A stretch of DNA of 64,000 bases from Mediterraneibacter gnavus ATCC 29149 (GTDB lineage Bacteria; Bacillota; Clostridia; Lachnospirales; Lachnospiraceae). This document shows positions 52,521 to 60,245 of the stretch, one piece after another. Numbering within the stretch: the first letter of the stretch is position 1; every line of letters starts with the position of its first letter. The notes under the pieces were generated by a model. It was not told the origin of the DNA and searched no databases. It worked only from the letters and a program-made list of their open reading frames with translations. The position numbers and the translations under genes were made by a program. The stretch spans positions 1 to 64,000 of the forward strand of contig NZ_CP043051.1 of the NCBI RefSeq assembly GCF_008121495.1. Reading direction: 5' to 3'.

Positions 52521-53686
52521 TCTTTCTCTCCTGTTCGTTTCTCTTTCACTGATTCTGCGCGTATGATTTCCAAAAGTTCTTCTGCACCGGAAGTCTCTCC
52601 TAATATCCCGTTTTCATTCGAAAACACGATTGCTTCCACACGAAGAGACTCCCCTCCTCTGTGCTTCAGATAAAATGCGATCCGTTTCATTACAGAATCC
52701 ATAACCTGTCCCAACAGCTGTTCTTTTTCAAGCAGTTCTGTCATTTCTGCTGTTGTAATACTTTCCATAATTTTTTTTACGGTTTCAGGATCAGCCCCCG
52801 CCATCGCCGTATGCGAAGCAAATACTTCCATCCTGCAGTCCGCCTGTCTGGAGTGCGTATTCATCACTCCTGCCGCCACCTTGATCAGTTTGCCCACATG
52901 TCCGATCAGCAGAATTCCTTTCATCCCGAGCCGCACCGCATGATCAATGGATTCTCCGATGTAATTGCTGCACTTGACCGCAAGATTTCCATCATAACCA
53001 AGTGCTTCTTTCAGAAAATCACTTCCATAATTTCCCGGTACCAGATAACAGTACTCGTTTCCATTTTCTCTGAGCATCTTCATTTCCAGGAAAATCGTAT
53101 CTGTCAGAGCTTTCTCACTCATTGGCTCTACAATGCCTGTGGTTCCAAGCACAGAAAGTCCTCCTTCGATACCAAGCCTCGGGTTGAATGTTTTTTTTGC
53201 CAGTTCTGCTCCGTCAGGAATTGAAATGATCACAGAAAGACCGCCTGTGTACCCGCCGCGCTCTTTCTCTTTTTCCACTGCTTCACGGATCATGGCTCTT
53301 GGAACTTTATTGATCGCGGCATCGCCGATATCCTGCTCCAGTCCTTTTCTGGTAATACGTCCGACACCAACGCCGCCATCCAGTGTGATCTGCTTTCCCT
53401 CTGTTTTGGAAACCTCTGCATAGACCAGAATCTGATCCGTCACATCCGGATCGTCCCCTGCATCCTTTCGGATCGCACAGCGTACCTTGTCTTTCATACG
53501 CAAAATGTCCTCCACATCCAGATACAGCCGGATCCCTTTTGGTGTCATCAGAGAAACCTGACGGATCTCTTCTCCCAAAAACAGCATTCTGGCTGCTGCT
53601 TTTGCCGCAGCCGCAGCACAGCTTCCGGTGGTATATCCCATTCTCAGTTTTTTCTGATCTTTCCACACAAATGCCTGTTCTGTCAT
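52517..53686 (-). CDS. cbiD: Cobalt-precorrin-5B C1-methyltransferase
   Basis: A 389-residue enzyme, longer than or equal to typical CbiD, methylating C1 after acetaldehyde loss by CbiG. The TTGSCAAAAAKAAARML signature near residue 20, GGVGVGRITRKGLE, and GTTGIVEPMSEKAL near 185 identify it. Overlaps cbiK and cbiL. Confidence 0.96.
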   Translation of the reverse strand: MTEQAFVWKDQKKLRMGYTTGSCAAAAAKAAARMLFLGEEIRQVSLMTPKGIRLYLDVEDILRMKDKVRCAIRKDAGDDPDVTDQILVYAEVSKTEGKQITLDGGVGVGRITRKGLEQDIGDAAINKVPRAMIREAVEKEKERGGYTGGLSVIISIPDGAELAKKTFNPRLGIEGGLSVLGTTGIVEPMSEKALTDTIFLEMKMLRENGNEYCYLVPGNYGSDFLKEALGYDGNLAVKCSNYIGESIDHAVRLGMKGILLIGHVGKLIKVAAGVMNTHSRQADCRMEVFASHTAMAGADPETVKKIMESITTAEMTELLEKEQLLGQVMDSVMKRIAFYLKHRGGESLRVEAIVFSNENGILGETSGAEELLEIIRAESVKEKRTGEKE

Positions 53687-54453
53687 TGTGCCTCCTCTAA
53701 ATGCTCCATGAAAATCTGACGGATTCCCGGAAGTTCTCCAAGTCCCCTTAAGATCGGACGAACTTCATATCCGGCTTCTTCCAGCTCACATTTCCAGGAA
53801 TCCTCATCTCCTGCCATGTCATTTTTTGCATGATCTCCTGCCACAAACATAAACGGCAGCAGTGCCACTTTACGATACTGCTTTTGTTCAATCCGATGCA
53901 TCACGTCTTTTAATTCTGGAAAGCCTTCTACAGTCGCCACATGAATGCGGTCATATCCCAATGCCTGAAGTGTATATTCCAACGCCGGATAGGCACTGTT
54001 TGCATGGTGATCTGTTCCATGTCCCATTAAGATCAGGCATTCGCCCTCTTCCAGATCCACATCCTCCATCACTGCATGCACTGTCTTTTTATAATCATCC
54101 GGTTCAGACAGAAGTGGTTTTCCCACCAGGACTTTTTCAAAAGACGACGCATGTTTTTGAATCTCCTCCAGCATTTTTTCATTTTCAATGCCGTTGATAA
54201 TATGTGTCGGCTGAACGATCACCCTTGTGATCCCGTCCTGCTTCATACGCTCCAGTGCCTGACGGACATTATCATACTTTTTATGTTCTGTCCGTTCCAG
54301 TTTGTTCAAGATCATCTGACTTGTAAATGCCCGGTATACCGTATACCCGGGAAATGCTTCTGCAATCTGCTCTTCCATTACCTGTATTGTTTTTGCCATC
54401 GTATCCAGATGACTGGTTCCGAAGCTTACCACAAGAATTCCTTTTTTCTCCAT
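53683..54453 (-). CDS. cbiK: Sirohydrochlorin cobaltochelatase
   Basis: A 256-residue class II chelatase inserting Co2+ into sirohydrochlorin at the start of the anaerobic route. ILVVSFGTSHLDT opens the protein; the metal-binding histidines lie in MGHGTDHHANSAY (near 145) and in the FMFVAGDHAKNDMAGD segment near 208. No signal peptide, so it is the cytoplasmic form. ATG at 54453 follows GAGGAAGG. Confidence 0.95.
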   Translation of the reverse strand: MEKKGILVVSFGTSHLDTMAKTIQVMEEQIAEAFPGYTVYRAFTSQMILNKLERTEHKKYDNVRQALERMKQDGITRVIVQPTHIINGIENEKMLEEIQKHASSFEKVLVGKPLLSEPDDYKKTVHAVMEDVDLEEGECLILMGHGTDHHANSAYPALEYTLQALGYDRIHVATVEGFPELKDVMHRIEQKQYRKVALLPFMFVAGDHAKNDMAGDEDSWKCELEEAGYEVRPILRGLGELPGIRQIFMEHLEEAQ

Positions 54454-54479
54454 TTTCAATCCTTCCTCTCCAGAAATTT

Positions 54480-55316
54480 CTATCCGATCAACTGCTCCAG
54501 TTCCTTCCATGTCCTTGGAGCTTTTCCTGTTGCTTCTATTATTTTACGTGCTTTTAAACGGTCAAATAACCGTAAAAGAGCCGGTTCTTCCAGATTCGTC
54601 TCTTTCAGCTTTTCTGTTTCTCTGCACACTGCTTCCGGCGCGCCCTGACAGAGCACTTTTCCATCTTTCATCAACACGATCTCATCCGCCCAGGCATATG
54701 CATAATCCATATCATGAGTCGCCATGAGTACTGTGATTCCCTGCTCTGTGAGTTTGTCTACCATCTCATTTACCATACGGGTATGCTTCGGATCCAGGGC
54801 TGCTGCAGGTTCATCCAAAATGATGATCTCCGGACGCATCACTAAAATATCCGCGATCGAGACCTGTTTTTTCTGCCCTCCGCTTAACGCATGTACCGGC
54901 CGTTTTCGAAAGGGCACGATCTCCAGTTCTTCCATCACCTGCTCCACTTCTGTTCTTGCCTGTTCTTTTGCAACACCCAGATTCAGGATCCCGAATGAGA
55001 TTTCCTGCTCCACGCTGGCAGAAAACAACTGTTTATCCGGGTCCTGAAACACGATGCCCACCTTGGCCCGAAGTGCCAGAAGTTCCTTTCTCTTGTAGCT
55101 CACAGGTTTTCCATGAAACAAAATATCTCCCTTTTGTGGTCGTAAAATTCCGTTGCAGCAGAGAAAAAAAGTAGATTTTCCAGAACCGTTGGCTCCCATA
55201 AAAGCAACCTTACTCCCCTTTTTTACTTTTAAGTCCAGCCCCTGCAGAGAAAACCGGTCATTCTCTTCATAAGAATGCCAGATATCTCTCGCCTCTAAAA
55301 TAATCTCTTCACTCAT
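54480..55316 (-). CDS. cbiO: Cobalt ECF transporter ATPase
   Basis: A 278-residue ATP-binding subunit of the CbiMNQO cobalt importer. Walker A GANGSGKST, Q-loop FQDPDKQLFSASV, signature ALSGGQKKQVSIAD and Walker B IILDEPAAALDP are complete. ATG at 55316 follows GGGGGAG. The C-terminal 60 residues carry the ECF ATPase extension. Confidence 0.95.
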   Translation of the reverse strand: MSEEIILEARDIWHSYEENDRFSLQGLDLKVKKGSKVAFMGANGSGKSTFFLCCNGILRPQKGDILFHGKPVSYKRKELLALRAKVGIVFQDPDKQLFSASVEQEISFGILNLGVAKEQARTEVEQVMEELEIVPFRKRPVHALSGGQKKQVSIADILVMRPEIIILDEPAAALDPKHTRMVNEMVDKLTEQGITVLMATHDMDYAYAWADEIVLMKDGKVLCQGAPEAVCRETEKLKETNLEEPALLRLFDRLKARKIIEATGKAPRTWKELEQLIG

Positions 55317-56086
55317 ACTATTCTCCCCCAAACCGCAAGCAAAATCAGGACTGCCTCAAAAACTGCTATTTTCCGGAAATTGCTCTTGTTTTTTTCATAC
55401 TCTCCTGAAAGTACCCGGATCTCACCGTCATAACATCTGGATTCCATCGCATTGTACAATGCATCCGACTGCTTCAGCGCCCGCACAAACACAACCGATG
55501 CCATCTGCCCGAAAGACTGGATCGAAGTTTTCAGATCCCGGTTTCCAAGCCTTGCTTTCTGTGCCGTCATAATTGCAGATGCCCCTTCCATCAGAATAAA
55601 AATAAACCGATATGTCAAAAGCATCAGCTCAATGAACAATCCCGGAAAATGCAGTCGCTTTAACACATCCAGAATTTCCGTCATCGGCGTGTTAAAAGAC
55701 AGGACATACAGACTGGAAACACTTGCAAGCGCAGTCAGTATCATCTGCCCGCCTTTTTTCAGCCCCATCCAGCTGGATGTCACATAATACTGCCCCACCG
55801 GGATTGCATAGGCATCCAGCGGCTCTTTGGATACATTGACCAGGATTGCCAGTGTACTCAACAGCAGAAATATCAGGGGTACCATCAGGTATTTCAGGTA
55901 CAGGTGAAATGGAACTCTTCCCTTTTTTACATTGAGAATTCCATTGACCGCCAGTACGATCACTGCCGCTGTAACAGACCGGCTGACCACACAGACCAAC
56001 AGGGTCAGAACCGCATATGCAAACTTCTCCTCCGGACTCACATCTGCAAGTCCGGAGGAATAACTTAATTTATCAATGATTATCAT
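55313..56086 (-). CDS. cbiQ: Cobalt ECF transporter transmembrane coupling subunit
   Basis: A 257-residue membrane T-component. The two coupling helices each contain an Ala-Arg-Gly-like motif region, seen as NAMESRCYDGEIRVL near the C-terminus and KRLHFPGLFIELMLLTYRFI. Overlaps cbiO by four bases and cbiN by fourteen. Confidence 0.93.
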   Translation of the reverse strand: MIIIDKLSYSSGLADVSPEEKFAYAVLTLLVCVVSRSVTAAVIVLAVNGILNVKKGRVPFHLYLKYLMVPLIFLLLSTLAILVNVSKEPLDAYAIPVGQYYVTSSWMGLKKGGQMILTALASVSSLYVLSFNTPMTEILDVLKRLHFPGLFIELMLLTYRFIFILMEGASAIMTAQKARLGNRDLKTSIQSFGQMASVVFVRALKQSDALYNAMESRCYDGEIRVLSGEYEKNKSNFRKIAVFEAVLILLAVWGRIV

Positions 56087-56387
56087 TCTGCCACTTCTTC
56101 CGCTCTACGAGACGACCCATGCAAAAAGCGATGATTCCCACGCCGATTCCGGTCTGTACACAAAACAGCAGGGACTCCACCTCTCCCGGGATTTCTTTTC
56201 CAAGAAAATCTTCCAAAACAGGGGTAAACCACGGTTCATATTCTCCATGGATCTCTTCTACCATCACACTTCCCGCATCATCTGATCCGCCAAACTCTGC
56301 ATCTTTCAAAGTCAGAAACGGAACTGCCGCCAGCAGGACCACCGCGAGCAGCAGAACCAGTACCAGTGTTTTATTTTTCTTACTCAT
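56073..56387 (-). CDS. cbiN: Cobalt transport accessory protein
   Basis: A 104-residue protein with two membrane helices (residues about 8-26 and 75-95) and an acidic extracytoplasmic loop with EIHGEYEPWFTPVLE, the CbiN hallmark. It completes the S-unit together with CbiM. Two bases separate its start from the cbiM stop. Confidence 0.93.
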   Translation of the reverse strand: MSKKNKTLVLVLLLAVVLLAAVPFLTLKDAEFGGSDDAGSVMVEEIHGEYEPWFTPVLEDFLGKEIPGEVESLLFCVQTGIGVGIIAFCMGRLVERKKWQNDNH

Positions 56388-56388
56388 C

Positions 56389-57138
56389 CTACTTTTCCTC
56401 CTTTAAAAATCCAACGGCTTTGAGTTCCGGTTTTGCATAAGACTCCAGTGCGATCACGATCACAACCGTAAGAAGTCCTTCCATTACTGCCAGCGGAAGC
56501 TGTGTCGGAGCAAACACTCCAAGGAATTTCACTGCGGAAGCTCCCACCCCGCCCGCTTCAGACGGATATGCCATAGCAAGCTGCAGACTGGTTACACAGT
56601 AAGTGAACAGATCCCCGAAAAATGCTGCCAGAAACACTGCCACCTTCCGGTTTACATTGAGTTTCTGGCAAAGCTTATAAATCCCATAAGAAAGAAACGG
56701 ACCTGCGATCGCCATAGAAAATGTATTGGCTCCCAGCGTGGTCAGTCCGCCGTGTGCCAGCAGGATTGCCTGAAATAATAACACGATCAGCCCCAACACG
56801 CCTGCTGCCGTCGGCCCGAATAAGATCGCACCCAGTCCGGTTCCTGTCATATGGGAACAGCTTCCGGTCACAGACGGGATCTTCAAGGAAGAAATCACAA
56901 ACACAAAGGCTCCTGACATTGCCAGAAGGATCAGTGTTTTTCTGTTCTGTTTTAATGTTTTTTGAATGGAAAAAAATCCTGCGACGATAAACGGCAGGCA
57001 GATGACTCCCCACGCAATGCAAAATGTTGCCTGAAGGTATCCCTCCATAATGTGCATAGCATTTGAAGCCGGTGCAATGGCAAATAACACCGCGATTGCG
57101 ATGCTTGCCTTCAGTAAGATATTTTGTTTTTTTGTCAT
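56389..57138 (-). CDS. cbiM: Cobalt ECF transporter substrate-specific subunit
   Basis: A 249-residue membrane protein. After a signal-like N-terminus the metal-binding end of the mature protein is MHIMEGYL, with the histidine that coordinates Co2+ or Ni2+ in Cbi[21 protein letters not shown] further on is also conserved. ATG at 57138 follows AAAAGGAG, which can be sequestered (see the riboswitch). First gene of the long cobalamin operon. Confidence 0.95.
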   Translation of the reverse strand: MTKKQNILLKASIAIAVLFAIAPASNAMHIMEGYLQATFCIAWGVICLPFIVAGFFSIQKTLKQNRKTLILLAMSGAFVFVISSLKIPSVTGSCSHMTGTGLGAILFGPTAAGVLGLIVLLFQAILLAHGGLTTLGANTFSMAIAGPFLSYGIYKLCQKLNVNRKVAVFLAAFFGDLFTYCVTSLQLAMAYPSEAGGVGASAVKFLGVFAPTQLPLAVMEGLLTVVIVIALESYAKPELKAVGFLKEEK

Positions 57139-57148
57139 GTTCTTTTCT

Positions 57149-57211
57149 CTCCTTTTCCTTTGACAAAATTTTTCTGAAATATTCCAGGCTGTCAAAAGGT
57201 CCTAAAAGGAG
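57149..57211 (-). promoter_or_regulatory. Anti-Shine-Dalgarno pairing in the cbiM leader
   Basis: On the minus strand CTCCTTTT (57204-57211) is the exact complement of AAAAGGAG (57149-57156), the ribosome binding site of cbiM. Pairing would hide it when the upstream aptamer is bound by cobalamin. The exact 8-base match is seen; the regulatory role is inferred. Confidence 0.6.
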
Positions 57212-57261
57212 ACTGTTTTGCATACACCCGGTCATATTCCCGTAACCTTCCAGATTCCTTT

Positions 57262-57428
57262 AAAAGCGGGTGTTCTGACTTAGGCATCAAACACAGTATT
57301 TCGCCTTCCCATAGAATTTCCTACAGTGACCTCATGAAATACCACTACTCCAATACAGCAACGAGCATTGTCCGGGATTCTCACCTGGTTCCCCTGCCGC
57401 CTTTTTTCGGACGGCATCTTTTAAATCT
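57262..57428 (-). promoter_or_regulatory. Cobalamin riboswitch
   Basis: The B12-aptamer elements appear in order on the minus strand: GGGGAACCAGGTGAGAATCC, GGTCACTGTAGG, GGGAAGGCG, then GATGCCTAAGTCAGAACACCCGC (the B12-box equivalent, 57266-57286). It lies ahead of cbiM and so controls the cobalt importer and the whole downstream pathway. Confidence 0.95.
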
Positions 57429-57505
57429 GCTTTGAATCTGAATTTATGTAGAAACACCTGCTTCTTCTGTCACAAAGAGCAGCGTCCATACATACAAAAT
57501 AATAT

Positions 57506-58033
57506 TTAATATTCAATTCCTCTGCGGGCATAAACGCCGCAATCAAACGGATGCTTTACTTTCCGGATCTCAGACACATAATCCGCTATTCTGATCAGAT
57601 CCTCTGACGGATCCCGTCCGGTCAGAACCACTTCCAGACCTTCTGGTTTCTCTTTCAAAAACTGAATAGCCTCTTCATGCGGGATCAGACCATACCTGTC
57701 TGCTGCCATAAATTCATCCATGACAAGCATGTCACACGCTCCATTTTTCGCCCGATCCAGTGCATACTTCCACAATTCTTCATACATCTGCTTTGTTTCT
57801 GCCTTTTCTTCCTCGGACTGCGTGTTATAAAACCCATAGGACTTCGGTAAATGGATCACTTCTATCCCCGGAATCTGATCTAACACACACAATTCTGCAG
57901 AGTTCTCATTCTTCAAAAAACGGGCAAACAGTACTTTCATCCCGCTTCCGGCCGCCCGAACTGCAAGTCCCGTAGCTGCCGTGGTCTTTCCTTTTCCGTC
58001 TCCACAGTAAATGTGGATCATTCCCTGCCTCAT
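57506..58033 (-). CDS. cobO: Cob(I)alamin adenosyltransferase (CobA/CobO/BtuR type)
   Basis: A 175-residue ATP:corrinoid adenosyltransferase. The P-loop GDGKGKTTAATG lies at residues 8-19 and LVMDEF near 108 is the Walker B stretch typical of the BtuR/CobO family. It is the third gene of the cbiG-cbiJ-cobO unit and ends 80 bases before the cobalamin riboswitch of the next unit. Confidence 0.96.
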   Translation of the reverse strand: MRQGMIHIYCGDGKGKTTAATGLAVRAAGSGMKVLFARFLKNENSAELCVLDQIPGIEVIHLPKSYGFYNTQSEEEKAETKQMYEELWKYALDRAKNGACDMLVMDEFMAADRYGLIPHEEAIQFLKEKPEGLEVVLTGRDPSEDLIRIADYVSEIRKVKHPFDCGVYARRGIEY

Positions 58034-58080
58034 ATTCTGTCCTCTTCCTGTTTCAGCCTTTCCTTAAATCTTTCTAAATT

Positions 58081-58854
58081 TTAGCACAGCCCTGCCCATA
58101 TTTCTAGGAATTTTTTTGTTTCTTTTAGTATTTTTCCTACTTCAAACGGCCTTCCTACTACCACCAGCACAGCCTTTGCCTCTTCTGCAGCCTGTACCTT
58201 CTCCAGAAAACCACCGGATTTTCCGGATTCTTTTGTCACAAAATACCTGGCATCCAAAGCTCTTAGCATCGCAAGATTTAATTCTTTTGAAAACGGACCC
58301 TGCATGGCGATCAGATGCTTTCCTTCGAATCCAAGCCGAATGCTCTCTTCCACTGAAACCTGTGTAGAAAGGACACGGGCATAACATCGCTCTTTGCAGC
58401 CTGCTATCCTGGTATATTCTTTCAATTCTTTGCTTCCGGTAGCAATCAGAACATTCCCTGTTGTATTTTGCAGGTATTCCACCGCCTCAGGTACACTTTC
58501 CACACGCACAACACGCTCTCCTTTGTCATCCCAGTTCTGCCGCTCCCGCACACATCTGATATATTCCGTACCTGCCATCCTGCATGCCTGCTCTACATTT
58601 TTCGTCACTTCTGCTGCAAACGGATGTGTCGCATCCACCACCAGATCAATTTTCTGCGTCGTTAAAAACTGCCGGATCTGTGCCTCATCCATACGTCCAG
58701 TACGTACGCTTACATTAGAAGAACTCTCGACATCCATACAGTCTCTTCCATACTCTGTGGCAACACTGACGATGACATCCACCTGCCTGTTTCTCAGAAA
58801 TTCTGCCAGTTCCCGACCTTCTGTAGTACCTGAAAAAATCAAGATACGCTTCAT
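58081..58854 (-). CDS. cbiJ: Cobalt-precorrin-6A reductase
   Basis: A 257-residue NAD(P)H-dependent reductase. ILIFSGTTEGRELAEFL opens the protein, and DATHPFAAEVTKNVEQAC near 75 and FVTKESGKSGGFLEKVQAA near 205 are CbiJ/CobK hallmarks. It overlaps cbiG by four bases. Confidence 0.95.
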   Translation of the reverse strand: MKRILIFSGTTEGRELAEFLRNRQVDVIVSVATEYGRDCMDVESSSNVSVRTGRMDEAQIRQFLTTQKIDLVVDATHPFAAEVTKNVEQACRMAGTEYIRCVRERQNWDDKGERVVRVESVPEAVEYLQNTTGNVLIATGSKELKEYTRIAGCKERCYARVLSTQVSVEESIRLGFEGKHLIAMQGPFSKELNLAMLRALDARYFVTKESGKSGGFLEKVQAAEEAKAVLVVVGRPFEVGKILKETKKFLEIWAGLC

Positions 58855-59933
58855 CTTTCTTCCTCCTCTTTCCTAAATTTTACCATAACTTCACCACAGA
58901 CAAACGCAGCCGTGCACTGATTCAGACAGACCTTTTCCTGAACCATCACTCCATCCGGACACATTTTTTTCGCCGCTCTCTCACAGACATTGTCTACCCC
59001 TGTCACTCCTCTTACAAATTCCGAAGAACTGCTGACTGACGAAATTTCCTGAAGTGATTCTGCGGAATAAGTCAAAAACTCCACTCCAAGAGAATCTGCC
59101 AGCTCCAGCAACCCGGCCTCCTCCCTTTTCAGATCGATGCTTCCAAGTGCACGGATCTGCTCCGGTAAAAATCCATGCTTTTCCAGAGTTTTCAAAAGCT
59201 CTGCCTCCAGAATTTCTTTTTTTGTCCCTTTTTTGCATCCCATTCCCACATACAGATTTCTTGGCAAAAGATATAATACACCTGATTTTTTATTTCTGGG
59301 TTTTTTTTCACAGATCACAATCTTCCCACAGCATCCCTCCAGTTGTTCTTCACTGCCGCATATGGTCAGTTCTTCGGGTATATCCCCCAAAAGCGGAAAC
59401 TCTGAAAAAATTCCCGTATTCTTTTTTTCAAGAATCCCTGCCGAGATTTTTTTCGCCTCTTCCCGATCTGTAATGACGAGTCCGTTCTCCATGGCAAACA
59501 CGTCTGCCGCAAACTTTTTCTGCACATCTGTAGCCGTTGTGATCACCGCCCTTCCTCCTGTGTATTCTGCAAGAACCTTCGCCAGCGTTACTCCGCCGCC
59601 TACATGTCCGGACAAAAGCGGAATGGCAAATGTGCCCTTCTCATCCAGAACAATAACCGGAGGATCTGTAAACTTATCTTTTACAAACGGAGCGATCGCA
59701 CGGATCGCGATTCCTGCCGCCCCGATAAATACCAGTGCATGTTCTCCCCAGGATGCCCCGATTTCTTGTTTCCATCCGTCATTTAATCTCTGCAGCCTTT
59801 TATCCTCTGCAAAACGTGCCACAGTATATCCTGTACACACATACCCTTCCTGTTTTAGTTTTTCCGCCAGATTTAACGCCAGACGGCTTCCAGTCCCGGT
59901 AAAACTATAAATTCTCACACTTTTTCTCTTCAT
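58851..59933 (-). CDS. cbiG: Cobalt-precorrin-5A hydrolase
   Basis: A 360-residue enzyme opening the delta-lactone of cobalt-precorrin-5A with release of acetaldehyde, a step specific to the anaerobic pathway. IAIRAIAPFVKDKFTDPPVIVLDEKG and LSGHVGGGVTLA are the CbiG N-terminal motifs; the C-terminal domain begins LYVGMGCKKGT near 230. It also carries an extra C-terminal stretch with two cysteines (VCLNQCTAAFVCGE). First gene of a separate transcription unit. Confidence 0.95.
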   Translation of the reverse strand: MKRKSVRIYSFTGTGSRLALNLAEKLKQEGYVCTGYTVARFAEDKRLQRLNDGWKQEIGASWGEHALVFIGAAGIAIRAIAPFVKDKFTDPPVIVLDEKGTFAIPLLSGHVGGGVTLAKVLAEYTGGRAVITTATDVQKKFAADVFAMENGLVITDREEAKKISAGILEKKNTGIFSEFPLLGDIPEELTICGSEEQLEGCCGKIVICEKKPRNKKSGVLYLLPRNLYVGMGCKKGTKKEILEAELLKTLEKHGFLPEQIRALGSIDLKREEAGLLELADSLGVEFLTYSAESLQEISSVSSSSEFVRGVTGVDNVCERAAKKMCPDGVMVQEKVCLNQCTAAFVCGEVMVKFRKEEEER

Positions 59934-59965
59934 TATTTTCTTCTCTTTTCACTTTCTTTTCATCT

Positions 59966-60014
59966 ACTATACTATTAGCCGGCGTTTCCGTCAAAACTTA
60001 GTTTGATTAGCCGG
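59966..60014 (-). promoter_or_regulatory. cbiG promoter with ATTAGCCGG direct repeat
   Basis: TTGACG (59989-59994), 17-base spacer and TATAGT (59966-59971) on the minus strand. The nonamer ATTAGCCGG (plus-strand reading) occurs twice, at 59974-59982 in the spacer and 60006-60014 upstream of -35, 32 bases apart (about three helical turns), suggesting a regulator-binding pair. Confidence 0.55.
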
Positions 60015-60101
60015 AACAATAACAATTACAATTTTCTGCCTGTTTGTTTAATTTTGAAGATTTTGCATGATTTTCCAAAAATTCTTTGTTTAGTTTCACT
60101 C

Positions 60102-60130
60102 TTGTCATTTTTCAGCTTCTCTGCTATTCT
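60102..60130 (+). promoter_or_regulatory. amt promoter
   Basis: TTGTCA (60102-60107), 17-base spacer and TATTCT (60125-60130) on the plus strand, so transcription would begin just before the attenuator. Confidence 0.65.
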
Positions 60131-60135
60131 GTTTG

Positions 60136-60186
60136 CAGACGAAGATGTCTGAAGGATTTTTAAAAATCTCTCAGGCATCTTTTTTT
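60136..60186 (+). promoter_or_regulatory. Transcription attenuator in the amt leader
   Basis: A terminator hairpin (GATGTCTGA...TCAGGCATC with inner GATTTTTAAAAATC pairing, T-run 60179-60186) begins within ten bases of the predicted transcript start. A competing 5-base-pair hairpin, CAGAC-GAAGAT-GTCTG (60136-60151), shares the terminator's left arm, so the two structures exclude each other. This fits protein- or ligand-controlled antitermination of ammonium uptake genes; an ANTAR regulator is one candidate. Confidence 0.6.
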
Positions 60187-60245
60187 ATAGAAAAGGCCTT
60201 TTCACAGCAGAAAAACTGTTTTTGTTTCAACTAGGAGGAGATTTT

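Noticed and set aside
60136-60186. Classical ANTAR dual-hairpin target at amt
   Set aside because: The first loop is GAAGAT, lacking A at position 1, and the second hairpin is not a clear hexaloop; kept only as a generic attenuator.
59934-60245. Second cobalamin riboswitch upstream of cbiG
   Set aside because: None of the conserved aptamer elements (GGGAA-GGTG, GTCACTG, AGTCAG-ACC) occurs there on either strand.
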